In this document: one piece after another, positions 61,537 through 64,000 of the stretch | Position numbering within the stretch: the first letter of the stretch is position 1 | Layout: each line of letters starts with the position of its first letter | Origin: Chlorokybus atmophyticus | Lineage: Eukaryota; Streptophyta; Chlorokybophyceae; Chlorokybales; Chlorokybaceae | Direction of reading: 5' to 3' | NCBI GenBank assembly: GCA_009103225.1 | Contig: RHPI01001715.1 | Coordinates: 28,882 to 92,881 of the forward strand | DNA: 64,000 nt | The notes under the pieces: model-generated | What the model was told of the DNA's origin: nothing | Databases searched by the model: none | What the model saw: only the letters and a program-made list of their open reading frames with translations | Made by a program: the position numbers and the translations under genes

Positions 61537-64000
61537 TGCGAGACCGATAGGCTGCCCACATAAAAGCGTTAGGGGAGATGAGTAATTGCACGCACACGTA
61601 TGCACTGTGCCGTTTTGCACCATACATGCACAGATGTTGTATAACAACTAGTGGCGGACGGATACTGGGTCAGACCTTCACGTCAACTTGCCTTCAAGAA
61701 TACAGCTTGCACCAGGTTGGCAACTGCAAGCAAAGCTTCCACGGAGTACACGGGTTGTGCTGTTGTGCACTAACACATATTCTGAAACAGGTTGTATGGT
61801 TGCTGACTGAAGGTTACCACCGCCCATTGTCTACACTGCTAGGTATAGTATTACGAGCATAGGATGTTTGCATCAGTATATTTATGTATAGTTAATTTAA
61901 TAAACAGGCTTTCAGTCATCCTGACGGGTTGTTGTATTTGGCACCAAGACACTGCCAATTTTTGAACACCAGCCGTGGCAGACTGCCTACAGCTAGGTGA
62001 ATAGGTCCCTTAAATAACAAGATCGCAAGCTTATTACGATGCCTAGCCCACTGCACTCTTTCTTTGTTTTGGTTGAGGTTAGTTGCGAAGGTGCATTGCA
62101 GTGGAACGAAGGTGGATGCAGCTGTGATACAGGTTGATTGACGTAAGAACGCTTAAAGCACAGCTTGGGGGACCATTGTAGCATTTATGGTATTCAAGCA
62201 CATGCCAAATTATACTATGACCGACATGATCATACACAGCATATTATGTAATGCAACATCCGCAACATAAAGTGCATTTGCCATGCTAGTCATTCAAAAC
62301 ATCAGGTAGCAGAAAGTAGTGAACAGCCAATAAAGTGAGGTAATGGCAGAACCTAATGTGCTTGTCTAAAAGTTGTTGATAAGTTGATAACGATGAACAT
62401 CTTATTATGCCACGAGCATGTACTATGTAATGGTATGAGAACAATTGTCATGAGGCATACTTTTCATCCTGTTGTTATGCTTGGACGAAGAAACGCGCAT
62501 GTGAAAGCTGCGCGGGTACCGTGTTAATGCTGACAACCAAGCATACAATTGATGTGATTGAGCAATACTTAGATTCACAATCAATTGTGTGAACTTTGAC
62601 ATGCGGAGGAGTACATGATCCCGCAACTCAGGAAGAACAATTGCTAATGAATATCCTGCTTGCCATCTATGGTAAAGGGATGTGCTACGCGTTAAAGCTT
62701 GCTTTGCAGCAATGCGTTACATGTGAGTATGTTTAGGTAGAAGCCAACACACTAATTGCACTTTTTCGATCAGCAAAACATGATATGGTGCTCGGGTTGC
62801 ACTATAATTTATACACACGCAAAGAATGCATTATGCATTCGTTGCGTGTGTATGACGTGTGTGTAATGCATGCTTGTAAGTTTGCACTAATAAGTTACTA
62901 TTTTGTAATCAAGATTTGCACATGCTTGCTGCAGGCATGCTGCAACCAGGTCTGCCGCTGGTTCAGAACTCAAGGCTAGTATTTGCAATCTGCTTGCTTA
63001 TGCGTCTTTAATCAACCTCTTTGTACAATTGGCAATAGCATCACCTTCATGATATACATTTGCTTTATATCTCTACGGAAACCTTATATGTATGAGTTAC
63101 ATTGCAATTATGAATATGCACATAATGATAAACATTAACTGCAGCATTGCTCGCACTAATTAGAAACTTGTTGAGATCGCATTGCTTTAGCATTATATAG
63201 ACCATACATAAAAAGTGCCACAGGCGGCTTGCAGCTGCACATCAGGACATTAAACAAGAGAGAGCAAGTAATGTTTCGCTTTTGTATGTGGATGTTGGTG
63301 TAACGGAAGTTCATTGTAACAAAGCAAGTGTGAGCATGGGTGTGATGTGTGCAGTGACTAATGACATCATCGCTTGATTCGATAGCGTCATCGTGTACGA
63401 TGCATCAAACATGCACATATGTGGTTTGTGCATAAGCAATTAACTATCTTTTATCTCGCAATTTGACAACATACCAGAGATAAAAGTTTTGCAAAATCCC
63501 CATCATACTATAATGTTGTAGTAATGCATCGTTCGTAGAACGAGGTGGTTTAGCACAACAAGCCTTTTTGTTGGAATAGGCCCATGTAACGCCGGTTATT
63601 GAGCTTGAAGAGTTGGGTTCAGAGGGCTTATAAAGCATTACTAAGCACTATACAACCTCTCGTGGTATTGCCTTTTGCTACCATGACCAGTCGGCTAAGC
63701 CCCCCTTAGCGCCAATGCAATCTCAAGGCCTTCACACATTCGTATGCGGACCTGTCATAACAGGTTGAATAATTGTATATGTGTGACATCAGGATCTTGC
63801 CCTTCCCCTCCTTTTATAATATCTGAAACAGAATGAATGCGCAAATTATGACAATTGATTAATATTTTTTCAAGAAAGTACATAAAATACGCATGACATC
63901 ATGTGCAGCACTATTGTTTCAGATCGTTAGCGATGTATTCAGCATTGTACTATGTAGCAACGGCTGTATAATGCAATCTTTTCAATGAAAATCCCCCCGC
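61537..64000. other. AT-rich downstream region, no gene seen
   Basis: The CAMTA 3' UTR probably ends within the first few hundred bases: TTGTAA overlaps the stop (TGTAA is a common polyadenylation signal in green algae) and AATAAA lies at about 61899. The rest shows only short frames, frequent TGCATG words and no motif that I can tie to a function. Confidence 0.5.

Overview
The window looks like nuclear DNA of a green-lineage eukaryote (a green or streptophyte alga is my best guess; the species is not resolved). Genes are split by short GT-AG introns of about 40 to 250 bp. One gene is a complete plant-type CAMTA. The third MTase (in the Ty3/gypsy element) is DNMT3-like and has reported counterparts in charophyte retrotransposons. 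Short TTTAGGG-like runs occur at about 52.15 kb. Nothing suggests a prokaryote or an organelle.

Layout. (1) 0.45-26.6 kb is a nest of mobile elements between the arms of a roughly 1 kb, near-identical inverted repeat. Inside lies a decayed CACTA (Tnp2) transposase on the minus strand, with PHD and Ulp1-type protease exons downstream of it and a broken Tudor-DNA methyltransferase gene divergent to it. Next comes a minus-strand Ty3/gypsy element that carries its own DNMT3-like methyltransferase just upstream of its reverse transcriptase. A 7.9 kb LINE has inserted into that reverse transcriptase, leaving a 13 bp target duplication. Two TRIM elements with 78-79 bp LTRs have landed in the older genes. 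(2) About 27.6-37.05 kb is a probable second DNA transposon. It has a Plavaka-like (CACTA superfamily) transposase on the minus strand, and on the plus strand a coiled-coil gene, an OTU cysteine protease and a second Tudor-DNA methyltransferase whose catalytic PCQ is changed to SYQ. A 227 bp miniature LTR element sits just before the OTU gene. Related palindromes occur at both ends. (3) 37.1-44.9 kb holds an acidic coiled-coil gene and remnants of LTR-retrotransposon gag. (4) 44.9-61.5 kb is the host part: a multi-exon membrane-anchored class 3 (diacylglycerol-lipase-like) lipase, then a 17-exon CAMTA transcription factor that reads through as 1685 codons. (5) 61.5-64 kb is AT-rich and shows no gene.

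Main theme. Three cytosine-5 DNA methyltransferase genes or remnants lie within about 23 kb, each in a different mobile element: one in a gypsy retrotransposon and two (same Tudor-MTase architecture) beside two different CACTA-superfamily transposases. OTU, Ulp1 and PHD modules accompany them. The association of the two Tudor-MTases with DNA transposons is the best candidate for a little-described system: cut-and-paste elements that carry chromatin and ubiquitin/SUMO-modifying cargo. The copies seen here are mostly broken, so function is inferred from family knowledge and not shown.
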